A DNA stretch of 64,000 bases from Metallyticus violacea (GCA_030762175.1 CM060831.1:6834501-6898500); one strand, 5' to 3'. Shown: positions 10,500-22,366, counted from the first letter of the stretch. The notes: generated from the sequence alone by a model not told the origin. Numbers and translations are program-made.

Positions 10500-11664
10500 T
10501 AACGCTATATATATATATCGTGAACGCTTTAGCCGTCGCAATTTTTGTATTTTTTCTAAACGAAACTAAGTACATAACTATCAATTAATAAACGATTTGT
10601 CGAATTGCTTAGTCAGTAAAATTGGACAGCTAAGGGTGAGAACCTAAAGCGAAAATTAAAAAATTAAAAGAGAGAGAGAGAATTAAAAACAGCTCTAGCG
10701 ACCGCATTTTCTCACTGAAACTCGGTATATTTCGATAAAACAAAGTAATAAAAGTAATTTCCGACATTCCGGGCAAACCAGTTATTAGAAGTGGGAGTAT
10801 ACCTGAAAAACAAGTAGGGTTAAAGGGAAATTTAAAAATCGTTCTAGTAATCACAATTTTAATTATTGTAAGGGAAATTACGTATATGCCGTTAAAATGA
10901 GAACAATAGTTTCTGAAATCGGACTGTTAGGAGAGGGCTTTAACTGAACCCAAAATTTAAGAATCGCTCTAGCGGCACCAATATTTGTTTCTTCATAACA
11001 AAAATCAATAGGTATATCCACTTAAATAAAATAAGAAAAATTAATTTCTGAAAATTAGGAAAATTGAACTAGATTAGGAAATTCTTTAAAACCGAAATTT
11101 AAAAAGTATTGTTGCATTTAATTTTCTATCTATTGTTTTAAATAAAAGGACAAATTAGCTCACCACATAAACTGTATTTATAACGATGCATAGGTTTTAT
11201 ATTTAACAAAAGCATCGTCTTGCAGATAACAAATGTGAAATATTAATCTAATATGTGTTTGAAAATTATATTTGTATGTAAGAGCGCTCTGTAATAACAT
11301 TCAGAAAACGTTTGTGTTACATGTTTTTACTACCATTACATTTAAAATAAATTTCAAAGCCAATTAAAATCGACGGAACTTTCGATTGTTTATTGTGTAT
11401 ATTTGCTTAGTACGTTGTAATTGTTTATAATAGTAGTTTCAATAATTTTATTGAAACATGAACATCATCTTCTTAAATACACAATGTAACTCGAAAATTT
11501 TAGTTACTTTTCTCTATTTTAGTAAATGTAAAGAAGATATCATGGGCTCAGTTCATAAACATTTAAAAATGTTTAAATATATCCACACAGCATGTACTTT
11601 GTTTATCAATGGTCATATATATCATTTAATTAAAAATATGCCATTGATATTTGTGGTTTAACCT

Positions 11665-11728
<64 letters not shown>

Positions 11729-11910
11729 TCTAAAACGTGGTTTCTTTTTTGTGATACAGATTGCAAGAACTCTAATTTTGTTCCCGGAACACCACACAGC
11801 AATGCCTTGACTTATTTCATTAATTAATAAGGCGATAATTTGGATTTGATATTATTTTTTTTCAAGTCTGCTAGTTGAGGGAATTCGTTACGCAGCTCTT
11901 GCGTGACGAA
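10500..11910 (+). mobile_element. HINE-like non-coding repeat, copy A
   Basis: The longest readable copy of a dispersed non-coding family. It opens with a short (TA)n. Imperfect tandem units of about 125-150 bases follow, each starting near ctctagcg-ccgcaattttt and containing 'cggtatat', 'aataatttcygaaa' and 'gggtatacctgaaa' steps (unit starts near 10525, 10693, 10841 and 10966). After these comes a unique AT-rich 3' arm with 'tttcgattgtttattgtgta', a (TAA)n array and the terminal hairpin acgcagctcttgcgtgacg at 11890-11908. It shares this order with the copies at 48620, 50640, 43695 and 56700. There is no coding capacity. The structure recalls Drosophila DINE-1/HINE elements; that assignment is inference. 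Confidence 0.72.
11667..11728. repeat. (TAA)n microsatellite in HINE copy A
   Basis: About 20 uninterrupted TAA units in the 3' arm, at the same relative position as the AAT array near 51990-52026 in copy C. The family itself therefore carries this microsatellite. Confidence 0.92.
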
Positions 11911-12743
11911 ATACTAATTTATTTAAGCTACAAGTACATGTTCCACTTCGTGGGATATTTAATAAAGAAAATTTACACTTTGCACGTGATCAAAATCACT
12001 GTTGATTTCCAAATAGATATTTAAAGAATCGTATTATAAAAAAATGTTATTTTTAGTATTAAATATAGACACTGCTATCGAAACCTTTATCCATTGTGAT
12101 GAAAGACTATGAATTCCGTTGTGATAGAGCTTCTTACAGCCTAAAGCAAAAAAGCAGCTTCCGGTTAGGCAAAGGTTCGGAATTGCTGTCTTTAGAAGAT
12201 GGTTATCCAAAGAAAGAAAAATATGCAATGTCTCGAGAACTTAGTGGGGTCACTAGTTTCACAATAATTTTGCAATTATCATGCAAGAGAATAACAAATT
12301 TGCGATTTATGAGTGTAGGTACGCGTTCTCCATACAGCCTGGATGTGGCATCCTTTTGTTACCTCCTCTCAAAAACGAGCTGCGCGGCCAGCATTTTGGT
12401 TCATCAAGGTTGTCGTAAAGAAGGCGAAGGTGGTTCTGAAGACGATGTCAAAAAGCCTGTTTCCACCACATCTTCTAGGACTGGCAGACACTTTGGGTCA
12501 TGCTAAACAGGACGGCATATGAAGGCGGGGTATGCTGAAGACTGTAGCCAGTCGCTTCTCTGTGTTGCCAATTATGGAACACACTTGTTGTTACTTCAAG
12601 TGAAAAGTTCATTATTAGTTACGCTCGAATTAGTTATTTAGAATACATAAATGGAAACCGTACAGCCTAAAAGTGCACAATGTTCTGGTCATGACTGTAC
12701 AAGTCCGGGATTATGTGACATATATAATGTGAGGAAATGACAC

Positions 12744-12744
<1 letters not shown>
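11911..12744. other. Unassigned spacer with a 136-codon open stretch
   Basis: A plus-strand open stretch at 12096-12506 is one of the longer ones in the window. It has no recognisable domain, signal peptide or splice context. The product would be basic and Ser-rich near its end. I do not regard it as a gene without transcript support. Confidence 0.3.

Positions 12745-12785
<41 letters not shown>
12745..12785. repeat. (TG)n microsatellite
   Basis: About 20 uninterrupted TG units. Confidence 0.95.
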
Positions 12786-12788
<3 letters not shown>

Positions 12789-12863
12789 TAATCATAGAAA
12801 ATGTAAGTATATCCATGTGTTTGCATATTTTATGTTTATAGTGTATAATATTGTATATTGTAT

Positions 12864-12868
<5 letters not shown>

Positions 12869-12898
<30 letters not shown>
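12869..12898. repeat. (TG)n microsatellite, second array
   Basis: A second TG array about 85 bases after the first. The interval carries short tandem 'ttgtatat' steps. Confidence 0.92.
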
Positions 12899-12901
<3 letters not shown>

Positions 12902-13183
12902 GTCATTTAGATTGTTACAAGGACTATATTAGCATGTACGGCCGTAAGGCCCTGTGACATTTATATATTGACAGTTGAATGTATTTTGAAACTGGTACAA
13001 TAAAACATCAATTATTATTATAACGTATAGAACTGATAAACGCTAAAGTTAAGGGAGAGATCGCCAACCGAAACACAACTTTCAACTAGCAGACGTAGGA
13101 AAACTTAAGCCCAGAGCAACAGAAAAGTAAAACGACAGCAATGGGCAACAGGGGTGAGAAATGCAGAGCAGCTTCAAGGGGGT

Positions 13184-13452
13184 ATGAATGAATAGTGTTT
13201 AACGGCCGTTTTTGCTACAGAGGCACCACAGGCGATGAACACTGATGATACATGAAATGATATATTGGAAAAGGATGTACTTTTAAGGAAGGAATCGTTC
13301 CAGGCCTAAGTTTGGGGTACCTCCCCGGCATTTGCCATTTATGAGGACTGAGGAAAATCTGGAAAAAAACCCAGTCAGGGAGAACGGTCCTGGCGGTATT
13401 CGAACCCAGACCTTCCGCTCACGAGTCCGCGTCTTAACGACCTTGTAGCGGT
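13184..13452 (-). repeat. SINE-A, near full length with likely target duplication
   Basis: On the minus strand it runs from a tRNA-Ser-like head (aaggtcgttaagacgcggac; B-box gggttcgaatacc) through the shared body 'caaatgccgggg' and 'aaacttaggcctgg' to a tail with TGAA-type steps in reverse. A similar 10-base string, cttcaaggggg on the left and tttcaggggga on the right, brackets the copy and is probably the target-site duplication. Confidence 0.88.
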
Positions 13453-14548
13453 TTCAGGGGGATGATTTACATAAAGAAATAGTTAGGGATGATGTTAAAC
13501 ACTCAGTTATAATTATCTTGAGAGACGAAAGTAAGACTCCGAGTTAAGGGGAACTGATAGTGAACAGCTCTGAACTTCCAGCTGCTCCTCTGCGTTAATA
13601 TAATGCAGCAATTAACACCAATAAGGTAAACATGATTTTATTTGTTAAAGTATAAATGCTTCTAATGTACGTACTTCCCCTCCCCCGATAAACGCCCTAA
13701 CTTGGCAACAGTGCGTTCTGCATACACAGGTGCTCCCCCATATGTCATCTTGTTTTGTGACAAGCATAGTGTTCTAAGAATTACAATAAGCTACTGAGCT
13801 GTTCACTATTGTTCACGACAACTGAAAACGTGGTCCCTGTAGGGTTACCATTACATATTGCATAAACAGACTAATTATATTTTGAAATTCAGTCGGTGTG
13901 TTTGCGTTTCATTTAGTGGCACATGCAGCAATATTTACTAACTTGGATTTGATTCAATTTATTTTCTCTTTCTCGTTATGGCTACAAGCGGCACCATACC
14001 GAGCACCTATACGTGCTTTCTTTCTTTATGTATGTGATTTTAAAATATTAAAACTCAAAAGGTAGTGACCGAAGCTATAGTTTGCGAATTATCAGCTAAT
14101 ACTCAAAGAGGTTTTACGTAAACTATTTTAATTTTCTTTAAACTGATAAATATTAATTTTCAATTTCTTTTGACTTCAAGTACCGTTCAAAGTGGAAATT
14201 ACACTCGTTTCGTCCCTTGATGCTGTAAGTTATTGACGCTGTTTTGCAAGCATCGAAAACTAACGGCTCAAAGCGAACTTGGCCCCAAGATACTGCATAT
14301 TTATGGGACCCCTGCTGTTGTCGCCTTCGGAGGGGGAGTCTCCATTTCCGTAGCCCATCCATCAGGTGCCGTCCTCCGCAGGAATTACTTCAAACTCCAC
14401 TAGTTTTCAGAAATGCGTTCTGCAAGGAATATAACCCTTGTCCTACATACCAGGGTTGCAATATTGATGATAGAAATGTCAATCCATTGTCAGCTGCCAG
14501 TAAGATTCATTCCGTCACTAAAGGGGCTACAAATTTGTGGAGCTTGAA
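13453..14548. other. Unassigned spacer
   Basis: No supported feature. The 14244-14400 interval is more GC-rich and open on both strands, but no exon with consensus splice sites or family motif is evident. Confidence 0.35.
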
Positions 14549-14550
14549 TA

Positions 14551-15961
14551 TACCGAGGGTGCCAAAAACTGTATACACATACATAGATATCCATTTAAAG
14601 TTGAACCGAAAAACAACAGTAATGTGTAGTATGATGTTCTGTAAATATATGTGACTCACATACATTATGATAGCGTTGCTACGTGACAGGTAAATCAACA
14701 ATGAACAAATGAAGCCAAGATTTTCGTATGATGTTCTGTAAACAGACGTGACTGTCATTAAGCTATACTAGCGTTGCTACAATAAAATGGAGTCAAGATT
14801 ATCGTTTGAACAACGGGAAAAAAATTTGAAGTGGTATTGGAAAACCGAGAATGTTGTTAAAGTTCAAAGGCAATGGAGACATGTGTACAGAACAGAACCG
14901 CCAACCGAGTAACAACTGCACACATTCGAGAATAATTTGAGACTCATGGTACCTATGCGATGTTCACAAGGGCAGATCTGGGAGACCTCGCAAAGCAACA
15001 AGCCCCGCGTCCTCGGCTACGGTTTTGGAACGTTTTGAGCATTCACCGCTGAAATATGCAAAGCAATGTGCACGTGAGACTGGGATAAGCTGAACCAGCG
15101 TACGTCATATTATTAAAACAGCAAAGTTGAAAAGTTTACATGACAAGACTTTTGCATGCATTAAATGAAGATGACCCAGATCGGACAATGCAGTACTGTG
15201 AGTGGTTTCGGAACATGGTGCAAGAGGATGAGGCCTTCGTAGGGAAAGTTGTTTGGTTCGATGAGACACAATTTAAGTTGAACGGAACTGTTAACCGGCA
15301 TAACTGTCTGCTGGTGTGCAAACAATTCACATGTCATTTTGGAAAAGGCTGCTAATTTACCTGGAATTAATGGTGTGGGTTGTCATCTAGGGGTCTAATT
15401 GAGCCATTCTTTTTTGAAGGAACAGTAACTGACCCAGTGCACCTGAACATGATACGTACATCCGACATACCCGCCATTCATACACACTACGAAAATGAGG
15501 AATTTTACTTCCAACAGGATAGTGCACCACCACACATCTATGAGATATACGTGCGTTCTTTGATGACAATCTTCCAAGGCAATGGATAGGACAGGAGGCC
15601 CGATTGAGTTTCCACCGCGTTCTCTGGATCTAACTCCGTTGTACTTCTACCTATGGGGAACTCTTAAGGATGTTGTATACCGTAGAAAACCAGCTACACT
15701 GACAGCACTTAGGGAAGAAATTGAAACGGCATGTGTTGCAACCGCTGAGGACACTTTCGCAAACGTTGCTCAATCAGTAGTTCAAAGTACTCAGAAGTGT
15801 TTCGACGCTGATGGTGGGCATTTTGAGCAACTATTGTAACTGTAAAAGTCTAAAATGATTAGTGCTGATAATTTTCTGTTTGTGTGAATTCAGTTTTGTT
15901 ATGTTAACACAGTTTTTTTCTTTGCTTGAAGTGTGTATACATTTTTTGCCACCCTTTGTAT
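14551..15961 (+). mobile_element. DUF4817-type Tc1/mariner-superfamily element, dead
   Basis: Ends are inverted: taccgagggtgccaaaaact at 14551 and, reverse-complemented, tacaaagggtggcaaaaaat near 15960, both beside TA. Inside, the plus strand carries a broken transposase. From about 14788 it starts SRLSFEQREKNLKWYWKTEN, the DUF4817-like helix-turn-helix. Next come [19 protein letters not shown] (15140 on), [19 protein letters not shown] with the first catalytic Asp, [18 protein letters not shown] (15380 on), [11 protein letters not shown] with the second Asp, and PPRSLDLTPLYFYLWGTLKD then DADGGHFEQLL at the end (15582-15839). In 'SPDLTPLDFYLWG' the third acidic residue is changed to Tyr. Several stops and frameshifts are present. 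Confidence 0.85.
14629..14780 (+). repeat. Two-copy tandem duplication (about 97-base period)
   Basis: gtatgatgttctgtaaa and, about 45 bases later, tagcgttgctac occur twice in order (first copy near 14629-14682, second near 14726-14780). They lie just upstream of the DUF4817 transposase start, inside the 5' untranslated part of that element. Confidence 0.75.
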
Positions 15962-16179
15962 ATCTATAACACTGAAAATATTTATTGCATCACCCAATAT
16001 GTGATGCTAATCATCTTTATATCTCTCAAATTACACGTAAACAGTAAAACTGAACAAAATATCAAATTGCGTAGCTAAATAGCCACAATGTCGTAATTAA
16101 AAGTACATAAACCTGACGAGTTCTTGTTTAATAATTATAATAAGAGAGCATTTTATACACATAAAATAAGTCCTCATTA

Positions 16180-16780
16180 TAAAAATGCAAAATCAATACT
16201 TTGTGCTCCCTCCCCGAGTTTTTATTATGGCATTATATCATTTGGGCATTGAATGCATTCATTTTTTGACTCTGTCATGCGAAATCTCTTTAAATAATAC
16301 CCTATGAATGGCTTCAATCCCTCTTTCTTATTTCTTGATTTTTTTCGTTGCTAAAGCATTGCCAATCATCTTCCAACAGTTCTTAATGGAAATGAGATCT
16401 GGGCCTGTTCCCTGGCCATGTGAGGGTGGAAATCCCTTGTTCTTCAAGAAAACGTCTATAGCATAAATTTCTTACTTTTTTTAGAAATATTTGGATGTAA
16501 CACGAATTTGGTAAAATAGTAGTTCAATTTGGTAAAATTAGTAGCATTTAAGCAACATACGTGTTTTTCTTGCTCTAGACACGGAGAGTGCAATTTTCTG
16601 GCGATACAAACTGCTCCACACTTGTTGACATTGAACTTTTTCTTAAAATCACTATGTATGCATCTGCATTTACTGCTCTCTCAACAAAATGTGATGCACC
16701 CACTCCTTTGCTGGAAACACAACCCCAGACCGGAGGCGACAACAATGAAACTAGTGCAATGTGTAATTGCGATTAAGATA
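16180..16780 (-). pseudogene. Tc1-like transposase C-terminal relic
   Basis: Read on the minus strand, 16480 to 16190 gives VFLKNKGFPPSHGQGTGPDL, then ISIKNCWKMIGNALATKK. This corresponds to the third catalytic region (W-P-G-NSPDLNPIENCWK) of a Tc1-like family. HSMPK*YNAIIKTRGGSTKY follows at the C-terminus. Upstream, 16780-16560 has a decayed equivalent of the 'GT-NAD-YI-IL' region. The same 'IENCWK' family reappears at the right edge of the window (63885-64000). Stops and missing acidic residues show it is dead. Confidence 0.72.
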
Positions 16781-16789
16781 ATAAAATAC

Positions 16790-18029
16790 TGTAATGTTAA
16801 ATATTAACGTGAGAAATAATGTAAAGCTTATGATCATTTTTATTAAATAGCGGTCGTATATTTATTTTTCCTAATAATTTTCAATTTTACTAAATATTTA
16901 TTTAGTTTTTTTTTTAAGGAAATCGTTCAAATGCGCATAAAACTTGTTTTATTCTAATTTTTGTAACTTAATCACATGCTTTACAAGTAAAAATTTAGAG
17001 ATATCAACTTTGAAATTATCTATTGTTCAGATTTGTATTTTAAATCGCTCGGGACTATATATTTCAAAAGGAGAATTTGAATAAAATAATATGACTACGA
17101 TGAATTATTACCTGAAGACTATTAAGAGTCGAATAGGGAATATTTGACAAAAACATTCGTTATATATATATATATATATAATACTAGGTTTTCTTGCGAA
17201 ACTCATGGCTCCCTCAAACAAATTACAATCTGCTACTTGCACATGCATTATACGGCCTTGACGTTAGATGTCTTCCAGTACGCAGACACGCACTACCAGC
17301 TCAAAACTAAAAAAAACTCGCTGTATTTGTAATTATTATAAAATACACAAACCTTGAAACCGTTCTACTGAAAAATATTTTCTAGTTATAACAAATCATC
17401 CTTCAGTTTGACATAAACTATAATCGACGTAATGTATATCTTTGTACGTTAGATATTCGCGATCAATGCACATGCTGCAACGGTAACAAAAGGCAAATGT
17501 GCAACAGGGCAACTGAAGGCAGTTGTATTTTTAGCATCGAGCGATTGCCGCATCAGTTCGCACCCAAAGATTATCGCGCTTCTTTGCACAGAATTTCCTC
17601 AGGCAACATCTCCGTGGCAGGATGCAGTGATGTGGAAGTAACCCTTCCTTCCAGAACACAAAGGAATCGCCACACAATGATATCTGAGCAGTAGACACTT
17701 TCCGATGGACTTCACACATCGACACCCTCCCCTGGTTATTGTTTGCTTATCTAAACAAACTTTGCCGACGCCCCTAAAGGGGAAAATATATTCCGCTTGT
17801 TACGACAGATGTCGGAACGCCAAACAAATGAAATCACTCTATTATTTAAAAACTGAAAGCATTACTGAGATAAGTGTGGAACAGTAGGAACGCCTTATCT
17901 TTCCTTTCTGACAGCTTTGACACATTCCGCATTTTTAAACATTTCCTTGCGACATAGAAGAAAATAACCTCAAGATTTTCCAGCCATGACAAATCATTAC
18001 AATGATAAGTTAAATAAATATTGTATTGT
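16790..18029. other. Unassigned spacer with short (TA)n
   Basis: AT-rich, with a (TA)10 tract at 17161-17180. The 17490-17700 interval is open and less AT-rich, but no family or splice-bounded exon is recognisable. Confidence 0.35.
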
Positions 18030-18030
18030 A

Positions 18031-20478
18031 CAAGGGGCGTTCAGAAAATATTTACGATAGGGGTGTTTTACGATTACCGCGCAATCTATGGGCACGTCCA
18101 TTGTGATACTAGTACGCCATGCGGTTGTAAGCAGAGAGTGTAGCGAAAAGACAGTGTTCGTTTGTTATCAAGTAGAGAAAGACGTGGGCATTATGCAAGG
18201 CATTATCATGGACAAATATGGATTGCATGGCTTTTGTGGAAGGTGCCAAAATTGCAAAAATGCATACGGTAAGTGTCAAGAAGTTCCAGTATAGAGGACC
18301 TTTTATAGCTGGATCATTGGGTTCACCAGTTACAGGGTAATGTGACAACTGGTCAACATCGCGGTCTCCCAGGAACATTGAGGATGTCTGAATTTATTAT
18401 GATATAACCTTTGTTGAACTTGCAACCTTGCACACCATTATTCAAGACGATTTTAATATGAAAGGCATGAGCATCCTTGGGTTTCAGCGACTTGGCACAG
18501 GCACAGGAGGACAAAATAGTTGAAGTCTGTCGTCGGCTACTGGATATGCATAATGAAGATCCGGATAAATAGGAGAAGCTGGTGACTGGTGACGATCATG
18601 GGGTGTCACTACCACGCACCAGAAGAAAATTCATCCCATGCAATGGAAACATTCAGGGAGTCCTGAAAGTGTTGGTCCAACTGCAGGCAAACAGATGATC
18701 ATCGTCTTTTGCAACACTTCAGACAAACTGGTAACGGGAGGAAATAAATGCCCCTGAAGTGGACGGTGCATGTATTTCTGTACTTTTGTATGTGATCTAA
18801 TTATTTTATCTCTAAAAAGAAATAGTTTGCAGAAAGACATTCATATTCGGAAGATTATTGCCAGAAATGGGATATGATGGTAAATGTTAATAAAATAAAA
18901 ACTATAACTTTTAAAAATGGCTACGTGTATGACAGCATAATTGACAAGAAATACAAAATGTTAAAACAGTTTATTATTTGGGAGTAACGATTAACATGGG
19001 TTATCTGTTATTAATTATAAAACAGGAGATCAACTAAATAAGTTACTATGTATTCTGACTCGCGTTTCAGATATACCAGCAGGTACATTAGAGAGGATGT
19101 ACAATGACATGAATAAGTGTAATGGAAGTGAAATATGGCAATATGGCAGAGCTGAACATGTAAATAAAACTCATGTCGACATTTGGAAAAGGATTCTGGG
19201 CTCTCCAAAGGAACGTTGATCATAAGGACCATACAGTAAAATTAGGAAGGATATAGGCCAAAATAGGGAGGCCAGTTCACACTTCGCGGTAAATGCTATA
19301 GACACTAGATATAAAATATCACACGAACGTTTTGGGCTGCAGAGGTGGATAGAGGACTCAGAGTAATAGGTCTGGGTTCAATATAGCAATGAAAAGAATT
19401 AAAATACCTATATGGAAGAGGGTTGAACAAGGCTAGAGACTACCAGTAGGCAAGAAATTGAGGCACAATTTAACATGAAAGTCTCCTCGAGTGTGTCGAA
19501 TGAAATGAAATTAACTTAGGGTAAAGAGGTGCATATGCTTTCTAGGAAGAAAGGCAAGAACAGGAATGACCTGGTTTAGAATGGAGATTGGAAGGCTCAA
19601 AAGATAACGGATAGTTCTGGTAGGAGAACCTCCCTATTATGTGTAGAAGATGAAGAATGGGGTTGTACTGAGAAAAGCGCTGTTTCCAGAAAAGCATTTT
19701 AAGGCAAGCAAAGGTCGATTGGCATGCCTGGGATCCGTTTGAGGGTCACACTAACCAGTGGATCATGGACATTTTTCTAGCCACAGTGTGCGAAGCAGAA
19801 GCAATTTATTTTCTGGTTAGGATGCAATAACTAGTGTAATATGTAAGTTCTTTCCACTCGTATCTATAAATACCATTTTCAAAGTTATTTATTTAAATTA
19901 CAATTTTATATTATTTGTTCCTCGTCCTAATTTCGACGACCCATACATCAAACATATTTGAAATGTGCACATGGAAGTTTATAACAATAAAGATACACCT
20001 ACTGCTACCGCTAATGGACTGCTTTCAAGGAATTGCTGTAAACAGCGAGGTGAACTCCGACACACTTACTCGGTTTTGACGGAGAATTCAGAAACGGCGA
20101 AAGGGCAAGTGGTCCCCTAACAGGACAATACGCGACCCCACACCAGCAACACTACAACCGCAAAGTTGGAATGGCTGGGGTGATTGTTATGTCGTGCTCC
20201 CATATTCACCGGATTTCACTCCGTGTGATTATCCTTTAATCGACAATATGAAGGACTTGCTGCAAAGTAAAAAGTTCGGCAACAACGAGGAAATTCAGGC
20301 AGCTGTCCATTAATGGTGGCAAGTATTCTCAAACAATGGTTTCGTGACGTCATAATGAAGTTACCAGGAAGATGGCAACGGTGCATTAACGTTGGCGGGG
20401 AATATATTGATGTGCGTTACCATGTTGCATAGTAAGATAGAAAAACTACTATTGTAAATCATTTCCGAACGCCCCTCC
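18031..20478 (+). mobile_element. mariner-3 element interrupted by a LINE
   Basis: TA-flanked inverted ends caaggggcgttcagaaaata (18031) and, reverse-complemented, ggaggggcgttcggaaatga (20478) enclose 2448 bases, almost twice a normal mariner. The left part (18088-18760) carries the N-terminal half of a transposase: a stretch like HEH-AVKKV decayed around 18440, then TGDDHGVSLPRTRRKF and PMQWKHSGSPES in another frame near 18640. The right part (20020-20440) carries TLQPQ, YSPDFTPCDYPLI with the third catalytic Asp, KFGNNEEIQAAVH and the C-terminal INVGGEYIDVRYHVA. The excess of about 1.1 kb is LINE-derived (18830-19700). The transposase has many stops. Confidence 0.82.
18830..19700 (+). pseudogene. 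LINE ORF2 relic nested in mariner-3
   Basis: Starting near 18838 the plus strand reads, with frame changes, YCQKWDMMVNVNKIKTITFK and NGYVYDSI, the post-catalytic 'VN-NKTK-M-F' motif of non-LTR reverse transcriptases. MYNDMNKCNGSEIWQYGRAE, HVDIWKRILGSPKE and, near 19540, ARTGMTWFRMEIGRLKR follow. The 'GSEIW', 'ILG-PK' and 'R-GM-WF' blocks are in the order found in the C-terminal half of a LINE ORF2. The relic at 21711-22360 shares the TFKNGYVY motif and is probably the same family. It is 5'-truncated and decayed, and lies between the two halves of mariner-3. Confidence 0.72.
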
Positions 20479-20627
20479 TATATTTCATTCTGGGAGCACT
20501 CTAAAGGTCAAAGGTAGCTAATACTTTTTATCTATAAATCAATATTACTTTTGCCAGCTGCTATCCATATAACCTCAAAAATGTGCACTGAAAGGAACTG
20601 TTGTGCCAGTAATTCAATTTTGTGCAA

Positions 20628-20845
20628 TGGAACTGGAGCGAGCACATTACTATACAATTATTTATTACGATTTTAAAAATGGCTCAAACTAGGAAGTGTC
20701 TCTGTAGGCTTTACGGGACCTTGCTGCTTCGCATACAAATGTCTTCAGTTCGCAGAATTTAACAGGGGCCGAACAGATCTGAAACAGAGAGAAGCGGAAG
20801 ACCTACATAGGCAGTGACTGCAGAAAATATCTCATTGGATACCCC
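20628..20845 (+). pseudogene. mariner transposase N-terminal fragment
   Basis: From the ATG at about 20628 the plus strand reads MELERAHYYTIIYYDFKNGS, then after frame changes an 'RSGRPT-AVTAENI' block. This matches the first helix and the GRP linker of mariner transposases. It is unrelated in detail to mariner-3 next to it. Only the DNA-binding part remains. Confidence 0.6.
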
Positions 20846-21560
20846 ACAGCATCAGCGAAGGAGACAATCTCGCCATAGAACGGTGGTTTCCAAACTTTTA
20901 CGACTTGCGAACTCCCCTCATAAGCTGAACAAACAAACCCTTTATTAATAACCTTAAATTAGCTTAAATTTGCAATAGTTTCGGTAAATAGGTCTATCTT
21001 AGAATTGCTCGCCAAAATTAATGCAACAACGCTTAAAATATTGAAACTACAAATGTTAAAACAATTATTTTATGTTTAAAATATAAATCTACAATAGGTA
21101 GGCAGGGTAAAATACAATAGCACATTTCTCTATCTTTAAAAACATTTTTATGTAAACGAGACACTGAGAATTACTTTGTTATATTATTGAAGTATTTTGT
21201 GTAGTTACAGTTCTACAGAGCAGTTTCAACAGTTTAAACTTCCCTTTTAACATTAAAATTTAGTTATATCTTCATTAGCAGGGTGCGCTTGTTTTGAGAG
21301 GCAAAGAGTTTTGAAGTCAGGAACCGCGGAAATTAAATAACAACCCAGATCTTTTTCAGCACAAAGCCCATTTCTAACATATCTTAAGTTTTCACTGCCG
21401 ATGTTCATTACGTTAAAATTAAAAACTTCGGTCTGATGAATTTGTTAAGGGCACTTAGTAGAGACATAATGGAAATGTTGATGCTGAACCTCAACAGAAT
21501 ACAAGCTGAGGTTTCTATCTGGACTTTTGAGATGCCTCTTCTCTTCTTCTGTGGCCTCCG
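20846..21560. other. Unassigned spacer; possible hAT-like start at about 20881
   Basis: The string ggtggtttccaaacttttac near 20882 resembles the start of non-autonomous hAT elements, which often begin with a 'gg-ttcccaaactttt' TIR. No matching inverted end was found downstream, so this is only a hint. Confidence 0.25.
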
Positions 21561-21570
21561 CGGTCACCTG

Positions 21571-21710
21571 ACCTAACATCATGTATTTTTTCTTATGGGG
21601 TTATGTCAGAGATCGTGCGTTTTGCCGCCATTGCCATATAAACTGCGAGGGAGGATCACGCATGAAGTCACTGGTATCGACCGTCAGATGTTGGGAGGTG
21701 TATGACAACA
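21571..21710 (+). pseudogene. DUF4817-type transposase C-terminal scrap
   Basis: The plus strand reads MYFFLWGYVRDRAF then, in a shifted frame, PPLPYKLRGRITHEVTGIDR. This is the segment after the last catalytic residue in a Tc-like family with an 'FFLWGY-KD-V--PPLP' signature. It is joined directly to LINE sequence at about 21710. Confidence 0.6.
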
Positions 21711-22360
21711 GACTGCAGACTTGTTGCGAAGAATGGCTACTCACAGTTAATGTAAATAAAACCAAAACAATGACTTTCAAGAACGGATATGTCTATAGCA
21801 AGAGAGAGGCTTGGACTTACGGAGGACATAACTTAGTTGTGTACGTAGGACTTACTTTTACAATGAACGGACAATGGACCAAGCACATTGACAAGGCGCG
21901 AATGAAGACCCATGGAGACTCTCCGGATACGCAGCAGAATTCCAGACCTGGCGTTAGGTTAACTGGAAACCGTTTATGGGGCTCCGGTTCCGATCGACGA
22001 TGACATTTTGACAAACGGAGAATCTAGATCAAGTGAGGACGTGTTTTTTGAAAGGGATTTTGGAGGTAGGGAAGAGTACGCCGAACTGCGGAATTAAAAG
22101 TGAATTTGGGGCTCATAGGAAGACAATAGAATGTAAACTTAGAGCTGTGAAGTATTGGCTGCGAATTATTCTGGGTGACCAGTCTTTCATTAGAGCAAAT
22201 TGCTTCGAGGAGCAGCTTAGAGTAGGAGACAATAAGAAATGTTCAAAATGAGAAAGGGGTTGGAAAATATTTGGATAGCAGGCCAAGATAAAAGAAGAAC
22301 TGTATGGAGGATCAGGAACCCCTGAGGGATATAGGACAGGCAGGATGCAATCGCGCAATG
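21711..22360 (+). pseudogene. LINE ORF2 relic
   Basis: The plus strand encodes LQTCCEEWLLTVNVNKTKTM, TFKNGYVYSKREAW, YVGLTFTMNGQWTKHIDKA and, in a second frame from 22033, KGILEVGKSTPNCGIKSEF, then IECKLRAVKYWLRIILGD. The 'VNVNKTKTM-F', 'YVGLTF' and 'L--VKYWL' motifs are in the order expected after the polymerase active site of non-LTR reverse transcriptases. No FADD box or endonuclease remains. The Lys/Asn-rich motif ties it to the relic at 18830-19700. It begins in a transposase scrap and ends at a SINE-B, so this is a mosaic of three insertions. Confidence 0.75.
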
Positions 22361-22366
22361 TGGGAA

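Noticed and set aside
12096..12506. 136-codon open frame as a host gene
   Set aside because: No recognised domain or splice signals; no coding constraint can be judged from one sequence.
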